A stretch of DNA of 22,214 nt from NCBI GenBank assembly GCA_003562605.1, contig PWUG01000049.1, forward strand, positions 1 to 22,214. The letters run 5' to 3'. This DNA is from Syntrophomonadaceae bacterium (lineage in GTDB: Bacteria > Bacillota_D > Dethiobacteria > DTU022). Numbering within the stretch: the stretch's first letter is position 1; each line of letters begins with the position of its first letter. Positions 1-8,447 of the stretch are shown in pieces. The notes under the pieces were generated by a model. It was not told where the DNA came from. It saw nothing but the letters and a program-made list of their open reading frames with translations, and ran no database searches. The position numbers and the translations under genes are program-made.

Positions 1-20
1 CAGTTGCTGCAAAGCATTGC

Positions 21-65
21 AAGGGACGGTTCTCTGTTACATCCCCAAACAGAGAGCCGCCCCTT
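21..65. repeat. Short palindromic (REP/MITE-like) repeat
   Basis: Two 18-base arms, AAGGGACGGTTCTCTGTT at 21-38 and AACAGAGAGCCGCCCCTT at 48-65, form an inverted repeat around a 9-base loop. Sixteen of 18 positions are complementary and one of the two exceptions can pair as G-U. It lies 26 bases past the stop of the PAS gene at 92. No T-tract follows on either strand, so it does not look like an intrinsic terminator. Similar GGGACGGTTC palindromes are, from memory, dispersed in many Firmicutes genomes; that link is not tested here. Degenerate half-copies occur at 2454-2507. Confidence 0.75.
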
Positions 66-91
66 GTCTATTATATACCTAAAATAATTAT

Positions 92-1357
92 TTATAAAAG
101 GCGCCTATTATATAAAGTAAAAGCATCAACAGCAATCCGTTCTTTTACCTGGGCCTCCAGGGCTGTATTTAGCTTTAGCATTTCTGCCTCCGCATGTTTA
201 CGCTCACTGATGTCGCTGGCAATACTTAAGAGGGCAGGTTCATTAGACCACTCTATCTTTTTCACATAAACCTGTAAGGGAAAGGTTGAGCCGTCTTTAC
301 GGTAATGCTCCGCTTCAAACTCTGCTTCACCCGTTTCCATTACCTCGTGCAATCGGGACTCGATCAAATCCCTGCTCTCCGGGACATCCAGATGGCGCAG
401 ATTTATTTTCATAAACTCTTCTTTTTCATAGCCATGCATTTTGAAAGTGCACTCATTAGCATACAGCGTATTTCCTTTAAGGTCATGGATTGTTATTGAA
501 CTGGGGGCAATATCGACGATCTGGGCCAGCCTGCCAATTTCTGCTCTGGCATTTATGCTTTCAGTAATATCGGAAAAGGAGATTGCCACACCGTAAGGTG
601 ATTTATCCCCCTCCCGGAAGAGCGGCCTGGTATTGGCAGTAATCCAGGTTATATCACCTGAAGCCCGCTTAATCCCCATGATTACATTGCTGCGCGGTTC
701 TCCTGTTTTCAAGGTTTGCATAGAGGGATGATCGCTTCCGGGGAAGGGAGATCCGTCTTCCCGGACAGTATCCCAATCACGGTCAGTACTTTTGTGCCCG
801 ACAATGTTTTCTGCCTTGATGTTAAAAATATCTTCGGCGGCCTTATTCCAGTGAATAATTGCTCCGCTGGCATCCTGAAATATTATTCCCTCGCCAACTG
901 TTTCAACCAGGACACGGAAATGGTTTTCACTTTCACGAAGCGCTTCATCCTTCTGTTTGCTATCAGTTATATCCCGAACGATGCCGATTAAGTATTTACG
1001 GTCCCGGTTAAAGGTTGTCGAAATTTCTAAGACCTTGTTTCTAAATTTAAAGTGAAAAGGAATAACTGATTGGCCGCTGATCAAGCTTTTAAGGTGTGGC
1101 AGAACCTTATTGATCTCTCTTGCCGATAAAATCTCGGCAGCAAGGGATAGAATATTTCGGCCGATTAGCTGCTCTTTCGACATATTAAGCAGTTCACACA
1201 GGGCACGATTTACCGCGATGACATTACCTGTAAGGCTGACTGAAGCAATACCTTCATTCAAATCATCAAAAATATCGGCAACCACAGTTTTGGCCAGCGA
1301 TTCCGGCTCAACATTTAGCTCTGTTTTAGTTTGAGGGCAATCGGATTTTTTCTTCAT
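92..1357 (-). CDS. PAS-domain sensory protein lacking an output domain
   Basis: A 421-residue soluble protein with three consecutive PAS modules at about residues 26-135, 145-268 and 278-388. Each ends in a PAC-like signature (VRDITDSK, FSDITES, ASDISERK). Such modules sense ligands, redox state or membrane signals and normally drive a histidine kinase, GGDEF or HTH domain. Here the protein stops soon after a short coiled-coil-like segment (LKLNTALEAQVKER), which in related kinases leads into the catalytic part; nothing recognisable follows. No transmembrane segment is visible. The ATG at 1357 has a modest AGGAAGAG upstream. It may be a truncated kinase or a genuine PAS-only partner protein; a palindromic repeat begins 26 bases past the stop. 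The PAS call is firm, the biological role is unknown. Confidence 0.85.
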   Translation of the reverse strand: MKKKSDCPQTKTELNVEPESLAKTVVADIFDDLNEGIASVSLTGNVIAVNRALCELLNMSKEQLIGRNILSLAAEILSAREINKVLPHLKSLISGQSVIPFHFKFRNKVLEISTTFNRDRKYLIGIVRDITDSKQKDEALRESENHFRVLVETVGEGIIFQDASGAIIHWNKAAEDIFNIKAENIVGHKSTDRDWDTVREDGSPFPGSDHPSMQTLKTGEPRSNVIMGIKRASGDITWITANTRPLFREGDKSPYGVAISFSDITESINARAEIGRLAQIVDIAPSSITIHDLKGNTLYANECTFKMHGYEKEEFMKINLRHLDVPESRDLIESRLHEVMETGEAEFEAEHYRKDGSTFPLQVYVKKIEWSNEPALLSIASDISERKHAEAEMLKLNTALEAQVKERIAVDAFTLYNRRLL

Positions 1358-1539
1358 TGTGCACTCTTCCTGTTACCGGGCTAAGTGAATATTGCCAGGG
1401 CATATATTGTTTCAATATTTTATCACCCTTCACCTGCTTTTCCGCCTGGTTTTCGCAAAAGCAAAACATGCAATGCAGGAAGCTGTATATCGTCTGCCGA
1501 GGGTAAGAAGGAGCTGATAAAAAGAGAAAGTTGGAATAA

Positions 1540-1575
1540 CCCGCCCTTATAGAAAAACAAAAGGCTTAAGGCGGG
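1540..1575 (-). terminator. Possible terminator after the Pr6Pr gene
   Basis: Read on the minus strand, CCCGCCTTA and TAAGGGCGGG pair with a single bulged base around a T-rich loop. The hairpin starts 11 bases past the Pr6Pr stop codon at 1586. The sequence after it is pyrimidine-rich (TTCCAACTTTCTCTTTTT) rather than a clean T-tract, so termination is plausible but not certain. Confidence 0.45.
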
Positions 1576-1585
1576 AAAACGCCGC

Positions 1586-2197
1586 TTATGAACCGATTTT
1601 ATTATCAAGCCAGATTAACAGTAAGCCCAGCGGAATAAAAAGAGCCAAGAGAAAAAGCAACCAGAACAGGGCGAAAGCTAAACCGATAGAGTTTATATCC
1701 ATAAAGAAGTAGGGGTAAACACCGCTGAACCGGCCTGCAATGACAGTTCCCGACCAGTATAAGAGTGGATAAACAAACCAGTACTTGAAATCACGGCAGC
1801 ACATTAAACCCTTACGTTCAAAGAGCAGCCAGTCGAGAATAAAACCGACCGGCGCTATAGTGTGGGTGAGATGATACCGGAATTTTACTCCATCGGCAAA
1901 CAGTTCAGGATATGCAGGGATTAGTAAAACGTGGAATACCAGACCGGTGATCAGGATGTAGAGCATTACACTACCGCGAATAAAGGATCTAAAACGTCCA
2001 TGGCGAGGTTCAGTAATAAGGTAAACGAGGGCCATGGCAACAAGAATATTACTCTGCGTGGTAAAGAAACTTATTGCCGGCAGCCCCTCTATTTCGAAAT
2101 CGGGAACAAAGAAGCTGAGGTAAAGCCCGTAGAGGACAAATCCGAGTACAAGTATCTTAAATACAGTTGAGGGAATACGGCTATTGACCAGCATCAT
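1586..2197 (-). CDS. Pr6Pr family membrane protein
   Basis: A 203-residue, very hydrophobic protein with about six predicted membrane helices, at approximately residues 10-30, 40-60, 72-95, 108-126, 138-155 and 170-198. The features FFTTQSNILVAMA, HYLTHTIAPVGFILDWLLF and the conserved YPYFFMDI near the end match the Pr6Pr group, a family named for predicted membrane segments, with FAR-17a/AIG1-like resemblance. Its biochemical function is unknown to me. Two ATGs stand in tandem at 2197 and 2194; AAGGGG lies 4 bases before the first and 7 before the second, so either could be used. The gene is separated from the sugar locus by 323 bases and has no obvious functional link to it. Confidence 0.75.
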   Translation of the reverse strand: MMLVNSRIPSTVFKILVLGFVLYGLYLSFFVPDFEIEGLPAISFFTTQSNILVAMALVYLITEPRHGRFRSFIRGSVMLYILITGLVFHVLLIPAYPELFADGVKFRYHLTHTIAPVGFILDWLLFERKGLMCCRDFKYWFVYPLLYWSGTVIAGRFSGVYPYFFMDINSIGLAFALFWLLFLLALFIPLGLLLIWLDNKIGS

Positions 2198-2520
2198 TGC
2201 ACCCCTTCATTTAACAGGTTAGCAGGGCATATTCCTGCAATCTATTTCAACAGACTCAACACGCTTACGTGCCTTTAAGCCGCCCGGCAGAGACAATCCT
2301 GACAAGGGCAATTCTCTAATACTTATATTCATTATTAAATATAAAGAGGCCAGGCAGCAAAAAACCGCATTATCTTGAGTGACAATCAAATTGAGGATCG
2401 GTATGCATGTAGTCCCCAGGCATGCAACCACGCAGAGAAACATTCCTTGTTTGCAGTGAACCGCCCCTTGTTCGCGTATTTGGCTTATTAAACAGAGAAC
2501 TGCCCTTCGCCCGGCTTCCC
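2198..2520. other. Gene-free stretch downstream of the GH65 gene
   Basis: No convincing coding sequence: the short open frames here lack ribosome binding sites and recognisable protein features. It contains two degenerate half-copies of the palindromic repeat (2454-2507) just past the GH65 stop, and a small inverted repeat, TGCATG at 2404-2409 with CATGCA at 2421-2426. I see no clear rho-independent terminator for the GH65 gene. Confidence 0.6.
2454..2507. repeat. Two degenerate half-copies of the palindromic repeat
   Basis: CAGTGAACCGCCCCTT at 2454-2469 differs at two of 16 positions from the corresponding part of the arm at 48-65. AACAGAGAACTGCCCTT at 2491-2507 differs from the same arm by two substitutions and one missing base. 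Both lie in the same orientation, so they are direct repeats 37 bases apart rather than a hairpin. They begin 14 bases past the GH65 stop codon, as the copy at 21-65 sits just past another gene end. Confidence 0.55.
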
Positions 2521-4740
2521 TTAAGGTTGGGGTTCGATTTTAAACTGCCGCTGTTCACCGCGAATCATCAGCTTAAAAGAGACGCTTTTCCAGTTATTGG
2601 GCAGGTTGGGTGAAAAGGTGACCTTTTCGTCTTCCAGCTTCATGCCCAGGAAGCCGAAAAGAATGATCTGCCAGGCAGCACCGCAGGCCGCGGTGTGAAT
2701 GCCGCCGATAAAAGTGCCCCCGCTGACAGCTTTATTGGTGCTTGAAAGATCGATCAAACAGGAGCGCTTAAAATAGGCATACGCTTCTTCAGTGCGTCCC
2801 AGGCGGGCAGCTATGATAGAGTGCACAGAGGGGCTGAGCGAGGAGCCATGCTGGCACCTTCTTTCATAATACTCGTAATTAGTGGCCAGCTGTTTTTCAG
2901 TAAAGCTGTCGTTTAGGACAAATAGCTGCAGCACATCAGCCTGCTTAATTACCTGGGTATGCACAGCGATCCCGTTTGGCCAACCCCAATACTCGCCTGG
3001 ATCGATTAACCTTTCCTGCAGTTCCTGCGGAGTAATATCTTCCAGGTCAAAGTAACCGTCAAACTGCTCGAGCAACCCGGTATCCGGATCAGGCGGGGGC
3101 AGGTAGATTTTATCCTTCATCTCCTGCCAGGCTGCAAATTCCCCGCTGTCAAGGGCCAGCTTCTGTTTTAACTCTTCTAAGAGCCCGGGGTTTTCTTGTT
3201 CCAGCATTTCTTTAATCATCAAAGCAGTTACCAGGCTAAAATGGGCGATGTAGTTGGTATAGGCATTGTTATCCACGTTTTCATGGTATTCGTCAGGTCC
3301 GAGCAGGCGGATAAACTCGTAGCGGTCCTTATCTGTCTTGAAATAGGCGTGGGAGTAGAGGAACCTTGCCACCTCGAATACAATTTCGGCTCCGTATTCC
3401 AATAAAAAAATGCGATCACCGGTAACACGGTAATATTCATGAATAGCGTAAACAATGTCAGGTGAAATGTGGATCTGCCAGTCGTTGAAATGATTGCGGA
3501 TTTTTCGCCCCGTTAAAACATCAACAAAAAAGAAGGAGGGGCACAGTTCATTACCGCTTTTCCCGCTGACCCAGGCGTAGAAAGCGCCGCGGTAGCCTAA
3601 CCCCTTTGCTTTGCGGCGGGCCCCATCCAGAGTTTTGTAGCGGTAGGTTAAAATACTGCGGGCCACTTTTGGCAGAGCCCAGGTAAAAGGAGGCAAGTTG
3701 AAGATTTCCTGGTCCCAGAAAGCAGCGCCCTGGTAGGCCTGGCAGGAGAGGCCGCGTGCACCGATAGGAAGGCGGTCGGTATGCATAGGTGCAGCTATAA
3801 CAGCCTGATACAGGTTGAAGCGCAACAGAGCCTGGGCGGGTAAATCGCCTTGAACCTGGATGTCCAAATGATCCCAGATGGTCTGCCAGTGGGGGAGATG
3901 TTCCGTTTTCAGCCGGTCATAGCCTTTACCCAGCGCTAAAATTAAACTTTCTGCAGCAGCCTCAACTGGGCTTTCCAGATCATAGCTGCTGTATACAGAC
4001 ATCACTTTATCAAGAATGATGTCGTCGCCAGGCTCGAGCTCAAAGCTGTATTTTCGTAAGGCCAAACCTTTTTCACGCACTACCTGTGTCAACAGCGGTT
4101 TTTTACCGTTTAAGACATGACCTTCAAAAACAGCCACCACTAATCCTGATTGAGCTGTAAACCCTGCGGCCGATATGAGATGCTGCTCTATGCTGACCTC
4201 AAGGTCAGGCAGGTGTTGACCATTTAAATCCCAAACTTCTGTATCAATACCTGTACAAATAGAGAGCTTTAAGCTCGCCAGGGCTTTCAACTGAAAACGC
4301 ATGGGGATTATATGGAGGTCTTCATAACTGGCAAAGCGGTCTGTTTTAATCTCAAGCACCGGCCTGCCTGCTTCTTCCAGCTTAAACCTCTGCTCCAGGG
4401 TTCCACTGCCCAGGTTTAAACTACCCGGTCCTTTCCCATGTTCGCGTGGAGCCATGCAATCAACTAAAGGCTTCTTCTCTCCATTAATTTCGAAAGAGGC
4501 ATATAATGCATTGGGAGCATTGATGAGCTCAGTCCACTTGCCATCGGCATTATCGTAAGCTCCCGAAATGAAACAACCTACATAATCCCGGCTACGCCAA
4601 TCGGGAAACGTACCCCGGTAACCAAGGTATCCGTTACCAACTAAAAAATTGCTGCCCCTGGAAACCGGATCTGTCTTGATCAAGTTTTTTTCAGTTATAT
4701 CCCACCCGGTTTCGGTATAATAGTGTTTATTTAAATCCAT
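2521..4740 (-). CDS. GH65 glucoside phosphorylase family enzyme
   Basis: A 739-residue protein of the usual length for glycoside hydrolase family 65, which includes kojibiose, trehalose, maltose and nigerose phosphorylases. These invert alpha-glucosides with phosphate to give beta-glucose 1-phosphate. It has the N-terminal beta-sandwich, the alpha/alpha-barrel and a small C-terminal beta-sheet domain. The catalytic acid is Glu484 in GPDEYHENVDNNAYTN. Other family marks are GAAFWDQE (338-345), the VIKQADV block (597-603), and HGSSLSPSVHS plus GGIHTAACGAAW (631-690), where phosphate is bound in phosphorylases. No signal peptide is visible, so it acts in the cytoplasm. Specificity cannot be read from these motifs, and some GH65 members are hydrolases. 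Start ATG at 4740 has only a weak CAGG nearby. Its place downstream of an ABC importer recalls E. coli YcjT, a kojibiose phosphorylase, but no beta-phosphoglucomutase is in the window. Confidence 0.92.
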   Translation of the reverse strand: MDLNKHYYTETGWDITEKNLIKTDPVSRGSNFLVGNGYLGYRGTFPDWRSRDYVGCFISGAYDNADGKWTELINAPNALYASFEINGEKKPLVDCMAPREHGKGPGSLNLGSGTLEQRFKLEEAGRPVLEIKTDRFASYEDLHIIPMRFQLKALASLKLSICTGIDTEVWDLNGQHLPDLEVSIEQHLISAAGFTAQSGLVVAVFEGHVLNGKKPLLTQVVREKGLALRKYSFELEPGDDIILDKVMSVYSSYDLESPVEAAAESLILALGKGYDRLKTEHLPHWQTIWDHLDIQVQGDLPAQALLRFNLYQAVIAAPMHTDRLPIGARGLSCQAYQGAAFWDQEIFNLPPFTWALPKVARSILTYRYKTLDGARRKAKGLGYRGAFYAWVSGKSGNELCPSFFFVDVLTGRKIRNHFNDWQIHISPDIVYAIHEYYRVTGDRIFLLEYGAEIVFEVARFLYSHAYFKTDKDRYEFIRLLGPDEYHENVDNNAYTNYIAHFSLVTALMIKEMLEQENPGLLEELKQKLALDSGEFAAWQEMKDKIYLPPPDPDTGLLEQFDGYFDLEDITPQELQERLIDPGEYWGWPNGIAVHTQVIKQADVLQLFVLNDSFTEKQLATNYEYYERRCQHGSSLSPSVHSIIAARLGRTEEAYAYFKRSCLIDLSSTNKAVSGGTFIGGIHTAACGAAWQIILFGFLGMKLEDEKVTFSPNLPNNWKSVSFKLMIRGEQRQFKIEPQP

Positions 4741-4962
4741 CTGCTGCCTGCTCGTTTCAAGGTGTCTTCGCCTCTTTATTTAATCAAAATAGATTAATGC
4801 TTCGACTGAACCGGAATAATTGGGGAATCCCCGCTCAAGCTCTTTCTGAGCGTTCTGCCTGGAAAATGCTAAGAGCAAGAGTCAAAACTGCTGTGTATGA
4901 CAACAACCTAACCGGCCCGCAGTTTACCCCGGACTTAATGTAGACGATGCTGAATATCTATT

Positions 4963-6069
4963 TCACCGGTTAAGAAGCGCTTCTTCTGTATCTCTTGCAA
5001 AAAGATGGATATTCTCAAGCTCAAAGTGAACTTTTACTTTGTCGTTAACTTTTATATTCAGCGAAGGATCAACCCTGGCAATGAACTGTTCACTGCCGCC
5101 CATGGTCAGGAATAGGTTTGTTTCGGAACCAAGGTGCTCGGCAACCTCAACAAGAGCTATATTTTCATCAGCACCATCGGGGTTGCCGACAGTTATGTGT
5201 TCGGGTCTGATGCCAAGCACAACATCGTTCTTTTCATACCCGGACTTTTTAAACTGCTCACTTTTTTCCGGTGTCAGCTGCAGAGAACCACCTGGATATT
5301 TTATATCAACCTGGCCATTACTCTCACCGATGGAAGCATCGATAAAATTCATCTGGGGAGAACCAATGAAGCCGGCTACAAACTGGTTTGCCGGTTTATC
5401 ATAAAGGGTTTCCGGATTGGCAACCTGGTGAACATAGCCGTCTTTCAAAACTACAATCCTTGTGCCCATGGTCATCGCTTCAGTCTGGTCATGGGTTACA
5501 TAGATAAATGTAGTTGCCAGACGCTGATGCAGTTTGCTCAGTTCAGCCCGGGTTTGCACCCTTAACTTGGCATCCAGGTTGGAAAGCGGCTCATCCATGA
5601 GAAATACTTTCGGATCACGAACAATTGCCCGGCCCAGTGCTACCCTCTGCCTCTGGCCTCCCGAGAGCTGGCCCGGTTTGCGATCGAGCAGCGCTTCAAG
5701 GCCCAGTATCGTTGCAGCCTCCTCAACCTTGGTCTTAATCTCATTCCTGGGCATTCTTCTTAACTTCAAGCCAAAACTAATGTTGTCAAAAATGGTCATG
5801 TGCGGATAAAGCGCGTAGTTTTGAAACACCATTGCGATATCGCGATCTTTTGGCGGTACTTCATTAACAAAGTTGTTATCAATGTACAGCTCGCCGGAAC
5901 TGATCTTTTCAAGACCGGCAATCATTCTCAGCACCGTGGACTTTCCACAGCCTGAGGGCCCTACAAGAACGATAAATTCTTTATCTTCAATTTCAATATT
6001 TACATCATGGACGGCGTGAAAACCGTTCGGGTAAATCTTGTTTAGATCAATCAGGTTCAGACTCGCCAT
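4963..6069 (-). CDS. Carbohydrate ABC importer ATPase, MsmK/UgpC type
   Basis: A 368-residue ATPase that energises the permease pair encoded upstream. Walker A is GPSGCGKST (37-45), the Q-loop Gln is 83, the signature is LSGGQ (135-139), Walker B is VFLMDE (155-160) and the switch His is 193. The C-terminal third, about 235-365, is an OB/TOBE regulatory domain containing GIRPEHI, as in MalK, UgpC and MsmK. It is a peripheral protein on the inner face of the membrane. AAGGGG lies 7 bases before the ATG. It is separated from the MalG-like permease gene by 330 bases, so it may have its own promoter. MsmK-type ATPases often serve several importers, so exclusive use by this one is an inference. 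The position recalls YcjV in the E. coli ycj cluster. Confidence 0.95.
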   Translation of the reverse strand: MASLNLIDLNKIYPNGFHAVHDVNIEIEDKEFIVLVGPSGCGKSTVLRMIAGLEKISSGELYIDNNFVNEVPPKDRDIAMVFQNYALYPHMTIFDNISFGLKLRRMPRNEIKTKVEEAATILGLEALLDRKPGQLSGGQRQRVALGRAIVRDPKVFLMDEPLSNLDAKLRVQTRAELSKLHQRLATTFIYVTHDQTEAMTMGTRIVVLKDGYVHQVANPETLYDKPANQFVAGFIGSPQMNFIDASIGESNGQVDIKYPGGSLQLTPEKSEQFKKSGYEKNDVVLGIRPEHITVGNPDGADENIALVEVAEHLGSETNLFLTMGGSEQFIARVDPSLNIKVNDKVKVHFELENIHLFARDTEEALLNR

Positions 6070-6399
6070 TACACCAACCCCTTTTAAAATCTGGTTGACC
6101 TTATTTCAATATTCGCAGAAACCCGCTTTCCCTTTAATTTTCCGGGTTTCTCATTACCTGTTTTATTGGAGAGGCATGCGCTTACAAACTTGTGTTCCTT
6201 AAACTTTATCACCCGGCTTTCCAAAAAGCTCAAATATTACGGCGAGGTTTTCAAGCAGTTTTTTGAGCCGCCAGGTTAAAGGAACTGTTTTATCATCCTT
6301 CCTTCATCCTTCACTGTGCTTAGAAATGCTCATGCAATCATCTTCGAAACATTTTATTTATCGCTGCCTTGATAATTCAAACATAAAAAATACTGCTTA
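6070..6399. other. Gene-free gap between permease and ATPase genes
   Basis: No credible gene. It contains an 8-bp perfect inverted repeat, GAAACCCG at 6118-6125 and CGGGTTTC at 6143-6150, and a weaker GCTCAAA/TTTGAGC pair further in. Neither is followed by a T-tract in the direction of the neighbouring genes. The length is unusual within an ABC operon and leaves room for a separate promoter or an RNA-processing site. Confidence 0.5.
6118..6150. repeat. Inverted repeat upstream of the ATPase gene
   Basis: GAAACCCG and CGGGTTTC form a perfect 8-bp stem around a 17-base loop, about 50 bases before the ATPase start on the minus strand. It could be a transcript-level hairpin or a regulator site. 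Nothing marks it as a terminator. Confidence 0.4.
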
Positions 6400-7266
6400 T
6401 TACCCTTTGACCGAACCGGCCATAAGTCCTTTGACGAAAAACCGCTGCAGGGAGAAGAATACAGCCAGGGGTAGGACCATGGAGATGAAAGCCCCGGCGG
6501 TAAGCACATGCCAATCCTGGCCGCGCGACCCAACCAGTTCCTGCAGTTTCAGGGTAACCACGGCTACATCAGGCGTTCCTCCCAGGAAGACAAGGGCTAC
6601 CAGGAGGTCGTTCCAGACCCAGAGGAACTGAAATATTGCCAGAGCGGCAATTGCCGGAACGGAGAGGGGCAGTACCAGCCGCACAAAAGTGGTAAAGGGT
6701 GTCGCCCCGTCGATAGATGCCGATTCCATAATTTCCTTTGGCAGCGTGCTGATGTAATTAAAGAGGATATAGACCGCAAGCGGCATACCAAAACCGGTAT
6801 GAGCCAGCCAAACGGCAAGGTAAGTACCGGTCAGGCCAAAATTTGTGTATATCTGAAGGACCGGTATGAGCGCCATCTGTAAGGGCACTACCAGCAGGCC
6901 GACAACAATTACAAACAAAAGCCTCCGGCCCGGAAATTCCATCCAGGCAAAAGCGAAGGCGGCAAAAGCAGCTATGGTAATCGGAATTACTGTTGATGGT
7001 ATCGCCACGGCAAGGCTGTTCAGGAAAGCAAGACCCATTCCTTCGTTGCCTAGGACCCTTTCATAATTGGCAAGGGTGAATTCACGGGTTATTTCGATCG
7101 GGGGAACAAACACTGTCCACCACCCGGTGGTCTTAATATAGGCCTCGGGACGAAAAGAGCTGATTAACAGGCCAACGCTGGGCAGGGTCCACAAAACGGC
7201 GATTACGATCAGGGTTATCCGCACTGCGCCCATGGACAAAAAGACGCCGATTTTATTTTTTTTCAT
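6400..7266 (-). CDS. Carbohydrate ABC permease, MalG/YcjP-like
   Basis: A 288-residue inner-membrane permease with about six helices and the conserved cytoplasmic EAA loop EIMESASIDGATPF (178-191) continuing into a VLPL segment, which docks onto the ATPase. This is the pattern of the MalG-type (CUT1 family) subunit importing oligosaccharides and glycosides. The ATG at 7266 overlaps the stop of the upstream permease by four bases (ATGA), so the two subunits are very likely translationally coupled and made in equal amounts. It forms the membrane pore together with the MalF-like protein at 7263-8381. The substrate is not identifiable from the permease sequence; the neighbouring phosphorylases point to a glucoside. 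Confidence 0.94.
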   Translation of the reverse strand: MKKNKIGVFLSMGAVRITLIVIAVLWTLPSVGLLISSFRPEAYIKTTGWWTVFVPPIEITREFTLANYERVLGNEGMGLAFLNSLAVAIPSTVIPITIAAFAAFAFAWMEFPGRRLLFVIVVGLLVVPLQMALIPVLQIYTNFGLTGTYLAVWLAHTGFGMPLAVYILFNYISTLPKEIMESASIDGATPFTTFVRLVLPLSVPAIAALAIFQFLWVWNDLLVALVFLGGTPDVAVVTLKLQELVGSRGQDWHVLTAGAFISMVLPLAVFFSLQRFFVKGLMAGSVKG

Positions 7267-8381
7267 CGTAATTCCTCCGTTTCCCTAAATCTTCTCACGT
7301 TGTAATACATGATTGGTATAGTAGCCAGCAAAAGGATAACGGCAATTGTACTGGCACGCCCGAAATCCCGGAAGCGTGCGATCTCCTTGATCATGCGGCT
7401 TGCTACAACTTCGGTGCCATAGTTTCCGTTGGTCATAACCCAAACGATATCAAATACTTTGAGGGTAAGGATCAAAATGGTGGTGGATACGGTTAGGATC
7501 GTAGGACGGATGGTTGGGACTATGATTTTGAAAAAGACCTGAACATCGTTTGCCCCGTCTATTTGAGCTGACTCGATTATCTCCTGGGGAACACCCTTGA
7601 TCGCCGATGATAGGAGGACCATGGCAAAACCGGTCTGGAGCCAGATTAAAACAACCATAAGCATAAAGTTGTTCCAGGGTTGATTAATCAGCCAACCTAC
7701 TGGCTCAAAACCGAGATTAACAATTAGGGCATTCAGCATCCCGATTTGATCGCGGCCGGCCGGCACAAAAGCATAGATGAAACGCCAGATCACACTGGCT
7801 CCGACAAAAGAGATGGCCATGGGCATGAAGATCAGGCTTTTGACCAGTTTTTCGTAGCGTATATTTTCCACAAGGATAGCGATAAGCAACCCGAACCCCA
7901 CGCTCAAGGAAGTGACCACTACCATCCAGAGGATACTGTTTACTGCTGCCTGGGACATGGCCGGGTCTGTAAAAGCAAAAATATAGTTGCTGAAACCAAC
8001 AAAATTATCGCTGGTCCGATCAAAAAAGCTCAGGTAAACAGAACGGATCACGGGAAAAATGAGGTAGAAAAAAAGAACCGCCAGCGCAGGCCCAACAAAT
8101 AAAAAGGGGCGAACCAACATCTTCCAGCGATCGTTGAGCATAGTTTCAATAAAATAATTCGTTGAATAATATAGGGCCCACACACCACCGATTCCGACCA
8201 GCAGTGCAACAGCTACGATCACAAGTTTGTCGGCGTCGCTTGCTCTCAGGAACATGAAACCGTAGTAAAGAACAAGGAGCGTAATGAAGGGCACAACCAA
8301 TGCGACCGCTATTCTGGCCGGAACCAGGGTTACTCGCTCCAGGATTGAAAGTTTTGCACCGGAATCTTGGTTATTCAGCAT
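7263..8381 (-). CDS. Carbohydrate ABC permease, MalF/YcjO-like
   Basis: A 372-residue membrane subunit longer than the usual 290-300 residues. Two extra helices at about residues 22-45 and 52-72 precede the six core helices, which begin near 92, a topology like the eight-helix MalF. The EAA loop is EIIESAQIDGANDV (267-280). It pairs with the MalG-like permease and the ATPase in a CUT1-family importer. The ribosome binding site AAAGGAGG lies 6 bases before the ATG. The gene follows the binding-protein gene by 66 bases, and that gap holds a strong hairpin. The extra helices are clearly visible in the hydrophobicity pattern, while the exact helix ends are estimates. Confidence 0.93.
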   Translation of the reverse strand: MLNNQDSGAKLSILERVTLVPARIAVALVVPFITLLVLYYGFMFLRASDADKLVIVAVALLVGIGGVWALYYSTNYFIETMLNDRWKMLVRPFLFVGPALAVLFFYLIFPVIRSVYLSFFDRTSDNFVGFSNYIFAFTDPAMSQAAVNSILWMVVVTSLSVGFGLLIAILVENIRYEKLVKSLIFMPMAISFVGASVIWRFIYAFVPAGRDQIGMLNALIVNLGFEPVGWLINQPWNNFMLMVVLIWLQTGFAMVLLSSAIKGVPQEIIESAQIDGANDVQVFFKIIVPTIRPTILTVSTTILILTLKVFDIVWVMTNGNYGTEVVASRMIKEIARFRDFGRASTIAVILLLATIPIMYYNVRRFRETEELR

Positions 8382-8401
8382 CTCAAGCCTCCTTTAAGCA
8401 G

Positions 8402-8435
8402 CTTAAGGGTGACCCCGGTAAGGGCCACCCTTAAG
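8402..8435 (-). promoter_or_regulatory. Intercistronic hairpin after the binding-protein gene
   Basis: CTTAAGGGTG (8402-8411) and CACCCTTAAG (8426-8435) form a perfect 10-bp stem, and an inner CCC/GGG pair extends it across one mismatch. It starts 12 bases past the binding-protein stop on the minus strand and is followed by the AAAGGAGG of the permease gene, not by a T-tract. Similar structures between malE-like and malF-like genes stabilise the upstream mRNA or partly attenuate transcription, giving more binding protein than permease. That role is inferred. Confidence 0.7.
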
Positions 8436-8447
8436 TTAGCTGGTGTT

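Noticed and set aside
1423..1608. Open frame overlapping the Pr6Pr stop
   Set aside because: No ribosome binding site or recognisable protein; it covers the putative terminator hairpin.
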